A DNA stretch of 64,000 bases from Actinoplanes palleronii (GTDB lineage Bacteria; Actinomycetota; Actinomycetes; Mycobacteriales; Micromonosporaceae): NCBI RefSeq assembly GCF_016862315.1, contig NZ_BOMS01000051.1, forward strand, positions 62,001-126,000, read 5' to 3'. A model generated the notes under the pieces. It saw only the letters and a list, made by a program, of their open reading frames with translations. It ran no database searches and was not told the origin of the DNA. Shown in pieces: positions 1-9,624 of the stretch (its first letter is position 1; each line of letters begins with the position of its first letter). A program made the position numbers and the translations under genes.

Positions 1-1533
1 TGGAGCGAGGCGCTGCTCACCGCCGCGGAAGGCCTGAAGGCGGCCCGCGAGCGGGGCGTCGGGGTGCTGACCGGCGGGCGGCTCACCGTGGAGGACGCGT
101 ACTCGTACGCGAAATTCGCCCGGATCGTGCTGCGGACCAACGACATCGACTTCCGGGCGCGGCCGGTCCGAGCCTCCGGCTCGTCGGCCGAGATCACCGA
201 GGAGGCCGATTTCCTCGCGGCCGCGGTGGCCGGGATTTCCGAGGTTTCGTACGCCGATGTCGAGGCCGCCCCGTCCGCTCTGATCGTCGGACTGGAGCCG
301 GAGGAGGAGTGCCCGATCCTCTTCCTGCGTCTGCGCAAGGCGACCAACCGCCGCAAACTGCAGGTCACGGCGATCGCGCCGTATCTGTCCCGCGGCTTCG
401 AGAAGCTCAGCGCCACGCTCGTCGCGGCGGTGCCGGGTGACGAGGCCCGGCTGCTGAACACCGACCCGGCGGTCGCCGAGGCGCTCAGCGCTCCGGGCAG
501 CCTGCTGCTGGTCGGCGAACGCCTGGCCACCGTGCCGGGTGGGCTCTCCGCGGCCGCGGCGCTGGCCGCCCGGACCGGCGCCCGCCTCGCGTGGGTGCCG
601 CGCCGGGCCGGTGACCGGGGTGCGGTCGACGCCGGCTGCCTGCCGAACCTGCTGCCGGGTGGTCGCCCGGTCGGCGACCCGGGCGCTCGCGCCGAGCTGT
701 CGCTGGGCTGGGCGGTCGACTCCGGCGTGCTGCCGAGCCGGCCGGGCCGGGACGTCGACGCGATCATCGCGGCGGCGGCCGACGGGACACTCGGCGGCCT
801 GCTGGTCGGCGCGGTGGACCCGGGCGACCTGACCGACCCGGTCCTCGCCGAGCAGGCGCTGGACGCGGTGCCCTTCCTGGTCAGCCTGGAACTGCGCACC
901 AGCGCGGTGACCGAGCGGGCCGACGTGGTGCTGCCGATCGCGCCGGCGGTGGAGAAGTCCGGCACCTACATGGACTGGGAGGGCCGGCTGCGGTCCTTCG
1001 AGAAGGTCCTGGGCAGCACGGCGATGACCGACGGCCGGGTGCTGGAGGCGATCGCCGCGCTGCTGGACGTCACCCTGAACACCGGCGACGTGCAGGCGGT
1101 GCGCCGCGAGCTGGGCGCGCTGCCGGCCGGCACGGCCCGTCCCGAGCTGCCGTCGATCGCCGCCGAGGCGGTCGCCGAGCCGGGTGAGCGGGCCGCGGTG
1201 CTGGCCACCTGGCACCAGCTGATCGACCTGGGCACGCTGACCGAGGGCGACGCGGTGCTGGCCGGCACGGCGAGACCGCCGGTCGTCCGGCTCGGCAAGG
1301 AGCTGGCCGAGCAGCTGCGGGTCACCGACGGCGACCTGCTCACGGTCCGCAGTGATCGCGGCTCGGTGACGCTGCCGGCCGCGATCGCCGACCTGCCCCG
1401 GCAGGTGGTGTGGCTGCCGACCAACTCGCCGGCTTCGACGGTGCGCCGCAGTCTCGGCGTCACCGCCGGCGCGGTGGTCCGGTTGTCGGCCGGTCTGCCC
1501 GGTCCGATTCTCGCCGAGGGAGTTGAGCGATGA
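1..1533 (+). CDS. nuoG: NADH-quinone oxidoreductase subunit G, C-terminal part (partial)
   Basis: The frame is open from base 1, so the gene starts upstream of the window; 510 codons are visible. NuoG is the large subunit of the peripheral arm of respiratory complex I and carries the iron-sulfur chain between NADH dehydrogenase and the membrane arm. The visible part lacks the N-terminal cysteine clusters and corresponds to the molybdopterin-oxidoreductase-like region, with LRTSAVTERADVVLPI and EKSGTYMDWEGR typical of that fold. It ends with a dinucleotide-binding-like barrel, roughly the last 120 residues. Its TGA overlaps the nuoH ATG (ATGA), so the two are translationally coupled. The domain serves a structural role in complex I and no cofactor is implied. 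The identification rests on the fold motifs and the unbroken nuoH-N order that follows. Confidence 0.93.
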   Translation, partial: WSEALLTAAEGLKAARERGVGVLTGGRLTVEDAYSYAKFARIVLRTNDIDFRARPVRASGSSAEITEEADFLAAAVAGISEVSYADVEAAPSALIVGLEPEEECPILFLRLRKATNRRKLQVTAIAPYLSRGFEKLSATLVAAVPGDEARLLNTDPAVAEALSAPGSLLLVGERLATVPGGLSAAAALAARTGARLAWVPRRAGDRGAVDAGCLPNLLPGGRPVGDPGARAELSLGWAVDSGVLPSRPGRDVDAIIAAAADGTLGGLLVGAVDPGDLTDPVLAEQALDAVPFLVSLELRTSAVTERADVVLPIAPAVEKSGTYMDWEGRLRSFEKVLGSTAMTDGRVLEAIAALLDVTLNTGDVQAVRRELGALPAGTARPELPSIAAEAVAEPGERAAVLATWHQLIDLGTLTEGDAVLAGTARPPVVRLGKELAEQLRVTDGDLLTVRSDRGSVTLPAAIADLPRQVVWLPTNSPASTVRRSLGVTAGAVVRLSAGLPGPILAEGVER

Positions 1534-2897
1534 ACGTCCTTCTCGCGGCGCACGCGGAGGACCCGACCCTGCAGACGTTCGAACAGGACGTCTGGTGGAT
1601 CGTGCTGATCAAGCTGCTCGGGCTGTTCGTCCTGCTGCTGATCCTGACGCTGTTCACGATCAACTACGAGCGCAAGGTCGTGGCCCGGATGGCGGTCCGG
1701 CCGGGCCCCAACCAGGTCGGGTTCCGCGGTTATCTGACCAGCCTCAGCGACGGCCTGAAGCTGCCGTTCAAAGAGGAGATCATTCCGAAGACCGCCGACA
1801 AGATCGTCTACTTCCTCGCCCCGGTCATCTCGGCGACCACGGCGTTCACCGCCTTCGCGGTGATCCCGTTCGGTGGCGTGGTGAACATGTTCGGTCATCG
1901 GACCGCGCTGCAGCTCACCGACGTACCAGTCTCGGTGCTGGTGCTGCTGGCCTGCTCGTCGATGAGCGTCTACGGCGTGGTGCTGGCCGGCTGGGCGTCC
2001 GGGTCGACGTACCCGCTGCTCGGCGCGTTGCGGTCGAGTGCGCAGATGATTTCGTACGAGGTCGCGATGGGCCTCTCGATCGTCGCGGTGTTCATGACCG
2101 CGGGCTCGATGAGCACGTCGCAGATCGTCGCGGCGCAGGCGTCCGGCGAGCCGACGACGCTCTTCGGCGTCACGATCACCATGCCCGGCTGGTACTGCCT
2201 GCAGCTGCTGCCGAGCTTCCTGATCTACGTGATCTCGGCGGTCGGTGAGACCAACCGGGCGCCGTTCGACCTGCCCGAGGCGGAGTCCGAGCTGGTCGGC
2301 GGGTTCCACACCGAGTACTCGTCGTTCAAGTTCGCGCTCTTCTTCCTGGCCGAGTACATCAACATGATCACCGTCTCGGCGTTCTGCACCACGCTGTTCC
2401 TGGGTGGTTGGCGCGCACCGTGGCCGATCACCGCGATCTGGGAGGGCGCCAACTCCGGCTACTTCGGCCTGATCTGGTTCTTCCTCAAGGTCTTCACGCT
2501 GCTGTTCGGCTTCATCTGGCTGCGGGCCACGCTGCCCCGGATGCGGTACGACCAGTTCATGCGGTTCGGCTGGAAGGTGCTGATCCCGGTCAGCCTGGTC
2601 TGGATCCTCTTCCTGGCGTACTTCAAGGTCGCCCGCAGCGGCGCGCTCTCCACCGAGGCCCGGTGGATCTCCACCGGGGTGATCGCCCTGATCGTGCTGG
2701 TGGTCGCGTGGAAGTGGCCCTCGTCGGAGAAACCCGATCCGGTGCCCATCGAGGAGCAGTTGGCCGCACGTCCACCGGGCAGTTTCCCGGTCCCCCCGAT
2801 GGACCTCCAGGTACCGCCCAGCCCGCGCGCCCGCCGTGCGGTCGCCGAGCGTGCCCCGGCCGCCGTCGGCGGCGACCCCGAGTCGAAGGAGGTGTGA
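1530..2897 (+). CDS. nuoH: NADH-quinone oxidoreductase subunit H
   Basis: A membrane subunit of complex I (455 residues) that sits at the junction of the peripheral and membrane arms and forms part of the quinone cavity. Visible family signatures include ERKVVARMAVRPGPNQVG near the N-terminus and the loop ETNRAPFDLPEAESELVGG followed by EYSSFKFALFFLAEY. About eight hydrophobic segments are present. The C-terminus carries a hydrophilic tail of roughly 70 residues, rich in Pro and Arg, which is longer than in E. coli NuoH and common in actinobacteria. The ATG overlaps the nuoG stop; the downstream nuoI GTG follows after one base. Confidence 0.96.
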   Translation: MNVLLAAHAEDPTLQTFEQDVWWIVLIKLLGLFVLLLILTLFTINYERKVVARMAVRPGPNQVGFRGYLTSLSDGLKLPFKEEIIPKTADKIVYFLAPVISATTAFTAFAVIPFGGVVNMFGHRTALQLTDVPVSVLVLLACSSMSVYGVVLAGWASGSTYPLLGALRSSAQMISYEVAMGLSIVAVFMTAGSMSTSQIVAAQASGEPTTLFGVTITMPGWYCLQLLPSFLIYVISAVGETNRAPFDLPEAESELVGGFHTEYSSFKFALFFLAEYINMITVSAFCTTLFLGGWRAPWPITAIWEGANSGYFGLIWFFLKVFTLLFGFIWLRATLPRMRYDQFMRFGWKVLIPVSLVWILFLAYFKVARSGALSTEARWISTGVIALIVLVVAWKWPSSEKPDPVPIEEQLAARPPGSFPVPPMDLQVPPSPRARRAVAERAPAAVGGDPESKEV

Positions 2898-2898
2898 C

Positions 2899-3480
2899 GT
2901 GAACACGTTGACCGGCTCCTTCAAGGGTTTCGGCGTGACGTTCGCCCACATGTTCCGCAAGGTGATCACGACCGACTACCCGTTCTCCCCGCCGACGCCG
3001 GCGCCGCGCTACCACGGGCGGCACATCCTCAACCGGCACCCGGACGGCCTGGAGAAGTGCATCGGCTGCGAGCTGTGCGCCTGGGCCTGCCCGGCCGACG
3101 CGATCTACGTCGAGGGCGGCGACAACACCGACGAGCAGCGGTTCTCGCCGGGTGAGCGGTACGCGAAGATCTACCAGATCAACTACACCCGCTGCATCTT
3201 CTGCGGGCTCTGCATCGAGGCCTGCCCGACCCGTTCGCTGACCATGAGCAACGAGTTCGAGCTGGCCCGGGACAGCCGCCAGGACCTGATCTTCACGAAG
3301 GAACAGCTCCTGGCGCCGCTGCTGGAGGGTATGGAGCAGCCGCCGCACCCGATGCGCCTGGGCGAGACCGACAAGGACTACTACCTCGGCGCGCTCACCA
3401 ACCCGGGTACGTCGGCCGGAGCGGAGCGGGCGCCGTGGTCGACGAACGCCGCGGAGGACGCCACCGGGGGTGCGGCATGA
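2899..3480 (+). CDS. nuoI: NADH-quinone oxidoreductase subunit I
   Basis: A 193-residue ferredoxin-like complex I subunit that carries the two 4Fe-4S clusters (N6a and N6b) leading electrons to the quinone site. Both binding motifs are intact: CIGCELCAWACP and CIFCGLCIEACP, separated by about 36 residues. I chose the GTG at 2899 because it follows the nuoH stop by one base, has the purine-rich GAAGGAGG just upstream, and begins at the family N-terminus. An in-frame ATG at 2836 would give a low-complexity extension inside nuoH. The C-terminal tail past the clusters is longer than in E. coli, as is usual in actinomycetes. The stop overlaps the nuoJ ATG. Confidence 0.95.
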   Translation: MNTLTGSFKGFGVTFAHMFRKVITTDYPFSPPTPAPRYHGRHILNRHPDGLEKCIGCELCAWACPADAIYVEGGDNTDEQRFSPGERYAKIYQINYTRCIFCGLCIEACPTRSLTMSNEFELARDSRQDLIFTKEQLLAPLLEGMEQPPHPMRLGETDKDYYLGALTNPGTSAGAERAPWSTNAAEDATGGAA

Positions 3481-4220
3481 CCCAGGTGTCCACCGGCGAG
3501 CAGGTCGCCTTCTGGATCCTCGGCTCGCTCGCGGTGATCGGGGCGCTCGGCATGGTGCTGGCCCGTAACGCGGTGCACTCCGCGCTCTGGCTGGTGCTCA
3601 CCATGCTGAACCTCGGGATCCTCTACGTGGTCAACTCGGCGCCGTTCCTCGGCTTCGTGCAGGTCATCGTGTACACCGGCGCGATCATGATGCTGTTCCT
3701 GTTCGTACTGATGCTGGTCGGCCGGGACGCCTCGGACTCGCTGATCGAGTCGCTGCGCGGGCAACGGGTCGCGGCGATCATTCTCGGTCTCGGATTCGCC
3801 GGCCTGGTCGGTACCGGACTGGCCCGGGCGCTCGATGACACCCCGACCGCCGGCCTGGACGCGGCCAACCAGAACGGCAACGTGCAGGGCCTGGCCTCGC
3901 TGCTGTTCACCAAGTACGTCTTCGCGTTCGAGGTCACTTCGGCGCTGCTGATCACGGCGGCGGTGGGCGCGATGATCCTGGCCCACGTCGAACGCGGCAA
4001 GGGCGAGAAGGTGGACCAGGTGTCCCGGATGAAGGAGCGCTTCCTTCCCGGCAACTACCCCGGCCCGAAACCCGGCCCCGGCGTCTACGCGAACACTATG
4101 TCGGTGGCCGCGCCGGCCCGCCTGCCGGACGGCAACGGAGCGGAGAGCAGCATCTCGCCGATCCTGCCGGTCCGGGAGCTGACGATCTCTGAGGTAGCCC
4201 CGAAGGGAACCGAGAAGTGA
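3477..4220 (+). CDS. nuoJ: NADH-quinone oxidoreductase subunit J
   Basis: A membrane subunit of complex I (247 residues) with five predicted transmembrane helices in the first 165 residues. The family stretch FVQVIVYTGAIMMLFLFVLML, which contains the helix with the pi-bulge important for conformational coupling, is clear. The last 80 residues form a hydrophilic tail. The start is the ATG overlapping the nuoI stop (ATGA); an in-frame ATG at 3435 is rejected because it would overlap nuoI coding sequence by 14 codons. The tail ends in GTEK and its stop overlaps the nuoK GTG. Confidence 0.94.
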   Translation: MTQVSTGEQVAFWILGSLAVIGALGMVLARNAVHSALWLVLTMLNLGILYVVNSAPFLGFVQVIVYTGAIMMLFLFVLMLVGRDASDSLIESLRGQRVAAIILGLGFAGLVGTGLARALDDTPTAGLDAANQNGNVQGLASLLFTKYVFAFEVTSALLITAAVGAMILAHVERGKGEKVDQVSRMKERFLPGNYPGPKPGPGVYANTMSVAAPARLPDGNGAESSISPILPVRELTISEVAPKGTEK

Positions 4221-4516
4221 CTCCCGATTATTACTTGATCTTGGCGTCGATCCTGTTCACCATCGGCGCCTCCGGAGTGCTGATCCGGCGCAACGCGATC
4301 GTCCTGTTCATGTGCATCGAGCTGATGCTGAACGCGGCGAACCTGGCGCTGGTCACCTTCAGCCGGATCAACGGCGGCCTGGACGGCCAGATCATCTCGT
4401 TCTTCGTGATGGTCGTGGCAGCGGCCGAGGTCGTTGTCGGCCTCGCCATCATCATGTCGATCTTCCGTACGCGACGCTCGGCGAGTGTCGACGACGCGAA
4501 CCTCCTGAAGTACTGA
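4217..4516 (+). CDS. nuoK: NADH-quinone oxidoreductase subunit K
   Basis: A 99-residue complex I membrane subunit of MrpC type, the normal length for NuoK. Three hydrophobic helices are visible, with the conserved glutamates of the proton path in VLFMCIELMLNAANL and AAAEVVVGLAI. The GTG start overlaps the nuoJ TGA (GTGA), keeping the operon coupled. Ten bases separate its stop from nuoL, with GAAGGGG as ribosome-binding site for the next gene. Confidence 0.95.
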   Translation: MTPDYYLILASILFTIGASGVLIRRNAIVLFMCIELMLNAANLALVTFSRINGGLDGQIISFFVMVVAAAEVVVGLAIIMSIFRTRRSASVDDANLLKY

Positions 4517-4526
4517 AGGGGCTTCC

Positions 4527-6455
4527 ATGGCACTCTCATTGGAGTACGCCCCCGCGACGGGGGTGCTGAGCAGCGTCTGGCTACTCGTGGCCATCCCGCT
4601 GGCCAGTGCGGCGATCCTGTTGCTGCTGGGCAAGCGGGCCGACAAGTGGGGTCACTGGCTCGGCGTCCTGGCGGTGGCCAGCTCGTTCGTACTCGGGCTG
4701 ATCTTCTTCCTGAGCCTGAGCGGCCTGGAGGAGACGAAGCGCTCGGCCGAGCTAAGCCTGTTCGACTTCATCCAGGTCGGCGCGCTGAAGGTCGACTTCG
4801 GCATGCTCTTCGACCCGCTCTCCGGGGTCTTCGTCCTGCTGATCACCGGTGTCGGTTCGCTGATCCACCTGTACGCGGTCGGCTACATGGAGCACGACCC
4901 GGGCCGGCGACGGTTCTTCGCCTATTTCAACCTGTTCGTCGCGGCGATGCTGTTGCTCGTCCTCGGCAACAACTACGTGATGCTCTACTTCGGCTGGGAG
5001 GGCGTCGGTCTGGCGTCGTACCTGCTGATCTCGTTCTGGTACACCCGCCCGTCGGCGGCCACGGCCGGCAAGAAGGCGTTCCTGATGAACCGGGTCGGCG
5101 ACGCCGGCCTGGCGATCGGCGTCTTCCTGATGTTCACCACGCTGGGCAGCACTCAATATTCCGCGGTCTTCAGCGGGGTGACCTCGCTGAGCGCCACCAC
5201 GGTGCTGGTCATGGGTCTGCTCCTGCTGCTCGGCGCGGCCGGCAAGTCCGGTCAGTTCCCGCTGCAGGCCTGGTTGCCGGACGCGATGGAGGGCCCGACC
5301 CCGGTGTCGGCGCTCATCCACGCGGCCACCATGGTCACCGCGGGGGTCTACCTGATCGCCCGGTCCAACCCGATCTTCTCGGCCAACGAGACGCTGCAGC
5401 TGATCGTGGTCAGCGTCGGTGCGCTGACGCTGCTGATCGGCTGCGTCATCGGCTCGGCGAAGGACGACATCAAGCGGATCCTGGCCTGGTCGACGGTCAG
5501 CCAGATCGGCTACATGTTCCTCGGTGTCGGGCTCGGCGGTGCGGCCTACGGGCTGGCCATCGTGCACCTGCTGGCGCACGGCTTCTTCAAGGCCAACATG
5601 TTCCTCGGCGCCGGTTCGGTCATGCACGGCATGCATGACCAGGTGGACATCCGCCGGTTCGGTGGCCTGTCCAAGCACATGCGGATCACCTGGCTGACGT
5701 TCGCCACCGGCTGGCTGGCGATCATCGGCATCCCGCCGCTGTCCGGCTTCTTCTCCAAGGAGCCGATCATCGCGGCCGCCTTCGAGCGGGAAGTGACCTG
5801 GCAGGCCTGGGTCTTCGGGCTGGCCGCGCTGCTCGGTGCCGGGCTCACCGCGTTCTACATGACCCGGTTGTTCGTGCTCACCTTCCACGGCCCGGCGCGC
5901 TGGACCGAGGAGAACAAGCACCCGCACGAGTCGCCGGCGCTGATGACGATCCCGCTGATCCTGCTGGCGGTCGGCTCGGTCGCGGCCGGCTGGGTGATGA
6001 GCACGACCGTGCCGGAGTGGCTCACCCCGGTTCTCGGTGGTGAGGAGGGCGAGGTGCACGGCGTGCTCTCGCACACGGTGATCACCGTGCTCTCGCTGGT
6101 GGTCACGGTCGCCGGTGCGGGTCTGGCCTGGTCGATGTTCCGCAAGGGCACCGCGCTCGAGCCGCAGCCGGCCGGGGTGCTGGTCACCGCGGCGCGGCGC
6201 AACCTCTACACCGACGCGTTCAACGAGGCGGTGTTCGAGCGGCCCGGCAAGTACCTCACCCGGGCGCTGGTCTACCTGGACGCCAAGGGCATCGACGGCA
6301 TCGTCAACGGGCTGGCGGCGGCGGTCGGTGGCAGCTCCAGCCGGCTCCGGCGGCTGCAGACCGGCTTCGTCCGCTCGTACGCACTCTCCATGCTCACCGG
6401 CGCGATGCTCATTGTCGGCGCCTTCCTAGCGATCCAGTTGGGGTGGCTGGCGTGA
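4527..6455 (+). CDS. nuoL: NADH-quinone oxidoreductase subunit L
   Basis: The distal antiporter-like proton-pumping subunit of complex I (642 residues). The sequence shows the Mrp/NuoL core with YVMLYFGWEGVGLASYLLI (conserved glutamate in helix 5), LPDAMEGPTPVSALIHAATMV and LAWSTVSQIGYM. A C-terminal extension of about 150 residues matches the lateral helix and the final transmembrane helix. It is slightly longer than the E. coli protein (613). The ATG has GAAGGGGC upstream. The stop overlaps the GTG of nuoM. Confidence 0.96.
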   Translation: MALSLEYAPATGVLSSVWLLVAIPLASAAILLLLGKRADKWGHWLGVLAVASSFVLGLIFFLSLSGLEETKRSAELSLFDFIQVGALKVDFGMLFDPLSGVFVLLITGVGSLIHLYAVGYMEHDPGRRRFFAYFNLFVAAMLLLVLGNNYVMLYFGWEGVGLASYLLISFWYTRPSAATAGKKAFLMNRVGDAGLAIGVFLMFTTLGSTQYSAVFSGVTSLSATTVLVMGLLLLLGAAGKSGQFPLQAWLPDAMEGPTPVSALIHAATMVTAGVYLIARSNPIFSANETLQLIVVSVGALTLLIGCVIGSAKDDIKRILAWSTVSQIGYMFLGVGLGGAAYGLAIVHLLAHGFFKANMFLGAGSVMHGMHDQVDIRRFGGLSKHMRITWLTFATGWLAIIGIPPLSGFFSKEPIIAAAFEREVTWQAWVFGLAALLGAGLTAFYMTRLFVLTFHGPARWTEENKHPHESPALMTIPLILLAVGSVAAGWVMSTTVPEWLTPVLGGEEGEVHGVLSHTVITVLSLVVTVAGAGLAWSMFRKGTALEPQPAGVLVTAARRNLYTDAFNEAVFERPGKYLTRALVYLDAKGIDGIVNGLAAAVGGSSSRLRRLQTGFVRSYALSMLTGAMLIVGAFLAIQLGWLA

Positions 6456-7993
6456 CGAACTTTCCCTTTCTCTCTGTCCTCACGCTGCTTCCCCTGGTCG
6501 GGGCGATCTCGGTGGCCTGCATTCCGCGGGCCAAGGCAGAGCTAGCCAAGATCGTCGCGCTGATCTGGTCGCTCGTCGTGCTGGTGCTCAGCATCTTCAT
6601 GTGGGTCGCCTTCACGGTCGGCAGCCCCGACCGGTTCCAGTTCCACGAGAAGTACGCCTGGATCCCGTCCTGGAACGCCAGCTTCACCTTCGCCGCCGAC
6701 GGCATCGCGCTCGTCATGCTGATGCTGATCGCGGTGCTGTTCCCGGTGGTCATCCTGGCGTCCTGGCACGACGTGGACCAGAGCAAGCGGTCTGCGCCGA
6801 CCTACTTCGCCCTGCTGCTGGCGTTCGAGTTCACCATGATCGGGGTGTTCGCCGCGGCGGACGTCTTCCTGTTCTACGTGTTCTTCGAAATCATGCTGAT
6901 CCCGATGTACTTCATCATCGGTTCGTTCGGCAGCGGCCAGAAGCAGTACGCCGCGGTCAAGTTCTTCCTCTACAGCCTGGTCGGCGGCCTCTTCATGCTG
7001 GCCGCCGTGGTCGGGCTGTGGGTGATCGGCGGGCACACCTTCGAGTTCTCCGCGCTCGTCGACGCGGCCAAGACGTTCGATCAGGACACCGCCCGCTGGC
7101 TGTTCCTCGGCTTCTTCGTGGCGTTCGCGATCAAGGCGCCGTTCTTCCCGTTCCACACCTGGCTACCGGACTCCGGTGGTGCCGCCCCGGCGGGTGCGGC
7201 CGCGCTGCTCGTCGGCGTGATGGACAAGGTCGGTACGTTCGGCATCCTGCGGTACTGCCTACCGCTCTTCCCGGAGGCGTCGCGCTGGTTCGCGCCGGCC
7301 GCGATGGTGCTGGCAGTGGTCGGGATCATCTACGCGGCGCTGCTGGCGGTCGGGCAGAACGACCTGAAGCGCCTGGTGTCGTACACGTCGATCGCGCACT
7401 TCGGCTTCATCGGCATCGGCATCTTCGCCTTCACCACGCAGGGCGGCACCGGCTCGGTGCTCTACATGGTCAACCACGGTCTGGCCACCGGCCTGCTGTT
7501 CATCGTGGTCGGCATGTTCGTGGCCCGGCGCGGTTCCTCGCTGGTCAGCGACTTCGGCGGGGCGGGCAAGATGGTGCCGGCCCTGGCCGGGGTGCTGTTC
7601 TTCGCCGGTCTGGCCTCGCTGGCCCTGCCCGGCACGGCGCCGTTCGTCAGTGAGTTCCTGGTCCTGCTCGGCACGTTCAGCACCAACAAGGCGTACGCCG
7701 TGATCGCCACCGTCGGGATCGTGCTGGCCGCCGCGTACGTGCTGTGGATGATCCAGCGGACCACCCAGGGCACGCTCAACCCGGCCCTGGAAGACGTGCC
7801 GGCCATGAAGAAGGACCTCAGCCTGCGGGAGAAGGTCGTCGTCGCCCCGTTGATCGCGCTCCTGCTGGTGCTCGGCTTCTACCCGAAACCGGTCACCGAC
7901 GTGATCAACCCGGCGGTTGAGCAGACCCTGCTGGACGTCGGCACACAGGATCCGGGCCCGAGCGCGGTCGCGGATGGAAAGGCTGGCCGATAA
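6452..7993 (+). CDS. nuoM: NADH-quinone oxidoreductase subunit M
   Basis: The middle antiporter-like subunit of complex I (513 residues). Diagnostic stretches are FFEIMLIPMYFIIG (conserved glutamate), LPDSGGAAPAGAAALLVGVMDK and LVSYTSIAHFGFI. One deviation is visible: where most NuoM and NuoL proteins read AHTEAPVAGSV or EGPTPVSALIHA, this one has SGGAAPAGAAALL. Such a variant is also seen in actinomycetes. I chose the GTG at 6452 because it overlaps the nuoL stop (GTGA); the in-frame GTG at 6443 is an alternative three codons upstream. Confidence 0.95.
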   Translation: MTNFPFLSVLTLLPLVGAISVACIPRAKAELAKIVALIWSLVVLVLSIFMWVAFTVGSPDRFQFHEKYAWIPSWNASFTFAADGIALVMLMLIAVLFPVVILASWHDVDQSKRSAPTYFALLLAFEFTMIGVFAAADVFLFYVFFEIMLIPMYFIIGSFGSGQKQYAAVKFFLYSLVGGLFMLAAVVGLWVIGGHTFEFSALVDAAKTFDQDTARWLFLGFFVAFAIKAPFFPFHTWLPDSGGAAPAGAAALLVGVMDKVGTFGILRYCLPLFPEASRWFAPAAMVLAVVGIIYAALLAVGQNDLKRLVSYTSIAHFGFIGIGIFAFTTQGGTGSVLYMVNHGLATGLLFIVVGMFVARRGSSLVSDFGGAGKMVPALAGVLFFAGLASLALPGTAPFVSEFLVLLGTFSTNKAYAVIATVGIVLAAAYVLWMIQRTTQGTLNPALEDVPAMKKDLSLREKVVVAPLIALLLVLGFYPKPVTDVINPAVEQTLLDVGTQDPGPSAVADGKAGR

Positions 7994-7995
7994 CC

Positions 7996-9528
7996 ATGGG
8001 AGAGCTGAAACTTCCGGAGATCGACTACGGCGCGCTCGCGCCCATGTTGATCCTCTTCGGGGTCGCCTGCGTCGGGGTCCTGATCGAGGTGCTCGTCCCG
8101 CGTCGGGCCCGCAACCTGGTCCAGCTGGTGCTCGCGCTGCTCGGCGTGGTGGCCGCGCTGACCGTTCTGGTGATCAACCGGAACACCCGGATCGTCACGG
8201 TCGGCGGCGCGGTCGCGATCGACGGCCCGTCCGTCTTCCTGCAGGGCGCGATTCTGGTGCTCGGCGTGGTGTCGCTCTTCCTGATCGGGGAGCGGCAGGT
8301 GGAGCAGGGCGGCGCGTTCGTCGCCCAGGCGGCCGTCGTGGTCGGTTCGGACAAGGACGCCAAGCAGGTGACCGGCCAGAGTGGGCTCACCGAGGTGTAC
8401 CCGCTGGCCACCTTCGCGCTCGGCGGCATGCTGCTCTTCGTCGCCGCAAACGACCTGCTCACCATGTTCGTGGCGTTGGAGGTCTTCTCGCTGCCGTTGT
8501 ACCTGCTGTGCGCGCTGGCCCGGCGCCGGCGACTGCTCAGCCAGGAGGCGGCGCTCAAGTACTTCCTGCTCGGGTCGTACGCCTCGGCGTTCTTCCTGTT
8601 CGGCGTCGCGATGCTGTACGGCTTCGCCGGCAGTGTGCAGCTCGGCGCGATCCACGCCGCGGTGGCCAACCCGCAGCGCAGCCCGGTCCTGCTCTACGCC
8701 GGCTTCGGCCTGGTCGCGATCGGCCTGCTGTTCAAGAGCGCGCTGGCCCCGTTCCACGTCTGGACGCCGGACGTCTACCAGGGAGCGCCGACCCCGATCA
8801 CCGCGTTCATGGCGGCCTGCACCAAGGTCGCCGCGTTCGGCGCGCTGCTCCGGGTGCTCTACACCGCGTTCGAGGGGGTGCGCTGGGACTTCCAGCCGGT
8901 CCTCGGCACGGTCGCGGTGCTGACCATGTTCCTCGGCGCGATCATGGCGGTCACCCAGACCGACATGAAGCGGCTGCTTGCCTACTCGTCGATCGCGAAC
9001 GCCGGCTACCTGATGGTCGGTGTGCTGGCGCTCAACAAGGACGGCCTGGCCAGCACGATGTTCTACCTGGTCGCGTACGGCTTCTCGGTGGTCGCGGCGT
9101 TCGCGATCATCAGCCTGGTGCGTGACTCGGACGGCGAGGCGACCCACCTGTCCCGGTGGGCCGGCATCGGCCGGAAGAGCCCGCTGCTCGCCGGGATCTT
9201 CACGTTCATCCTGCTCACCTTCGCCGGTATCCCGCTGACCAGTGGCTTCACCGCCAAGTTCGCGGTCTTCGGTGCGGCGATCGACGGCGGGCAGACGTGG
9301 CTGGTCATCTTCGGCGTGATCACCAGCATGCTGCTGGCGTTCCCGTACCTGCGGGTGGTTGTGCTGATGTGGCTCTCCGAGCCGGGCGAGACCACGCCGG
9401 CGGTGTCCATCCCGGGCTTCCTGACGTCGGCCGCGCTCGGCCTCGGTGTGATCGTCACGGTGGTGCTCGGTGTCGCGCCGGCCCCGCTGATCGACCTGAC
9501 ACGTGAGGCTTCTCAATTCGTGCGTTGA
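7996..9528 (+). CDS. nuoN: NADH-quinone oxidoreductase subunit N
   Basis: The last gene of the complex I operon, encoding the antiporter-like subunit next to NuoK (510 residues). It contains FVALEVFSLPLYLLCALARR, FHVWTPDVYQGAPTPITAFMAACTKVAAF and LAYSSIANAGYLMVGVLAL, which together identify NuoN. The ATG lies two bases after the nuoM stop. A strong hairpin 23 bases downstream of the stop closes the operon. The following gene is unrelated to respiration. Confidence 0.96.
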   Translation: MGELKLPEIDYGALAPMLILFGVACVGVLIEVLVPRRARNLVQLVLALLGVVAALTVLVINRNTRIVTVGGAVAIDGPSVFLQGAILVLGVVSLFLIGERQVEQGGAFVAQAAVVVGSDKDAKQVTGQSGLTEVYPLATFALGGMLLFVAANDLLTMFVALEVFSLPLYLLCALARRRRLLSQEAALKYFLLGSYASAFFLFGVAMLYGFAGSVQLGAIHAAVANPQRSPVLLYAGFGLVAIGLLFKSALAPFHVWTPDVYQGAPTPITAFMAACTKVAAFGALLRVLYTAFEGVRWDFQPVLGTVAVLTMFLGAIMAVTQTDMKRLLAYSSIANAGYLMVGVLALNKDGLASTMFYLVAYGFSVVAAFAIISLVRDSDGEATHLSRWAGIGRKSPLLAGIFTFILLTFAGIPLTSGFTAKFAVFGAAIDGGQTWLVIFGVITSMLLAFPYLRVVVLMWLSEPGETTPAVSIPGFLTSAALGLGVIVTVVLGVAPAPLIDLTREASQFVR

Positions 9529-9551
9529 GCACACGTCAATCCGTCCTGACC

Positions 9552-9580
9552 AGCGGCTCCGGCACTCTGCCGGAGCCGCT
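9552..9580 (+). terminator. Terminator of the nuo operon
   Basis: A perfect 13-bp inverted repeat (AGCGGCTCCGGCA and its complement) with a CTC loop, starting 23 bases after the nuoN stop. There is no long U-tract, which is usual for high-GC actinomycete terminators. Confidence 0.85.
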
Positions 9581-9611
9581 GTCGTCTGACCGGACGGTGT
9601 CGTGATCCACC

Positions 9612-9617
9612 TAGGAT
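9612..9617 (+). promoter_or_regulatory. Candidate -10 element of a leaderless promoter
   Basis: TAGGAT (TAnnnT) ends seven bases before the GTG at 9625. This is the spacing expected when transcription begins at the start codon. No convincing -35 box was seen at 16-18 bases. Confidence 0.35.
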
Positions 9618-9624
9618 GATCACC

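Noticed and set aside
2836..2898. Upstream ATG for nuoI
   Set aside because: It lies within nuoH and adds non-conserved residues; GTG 2899 has the ribosome site and family N-terminus.
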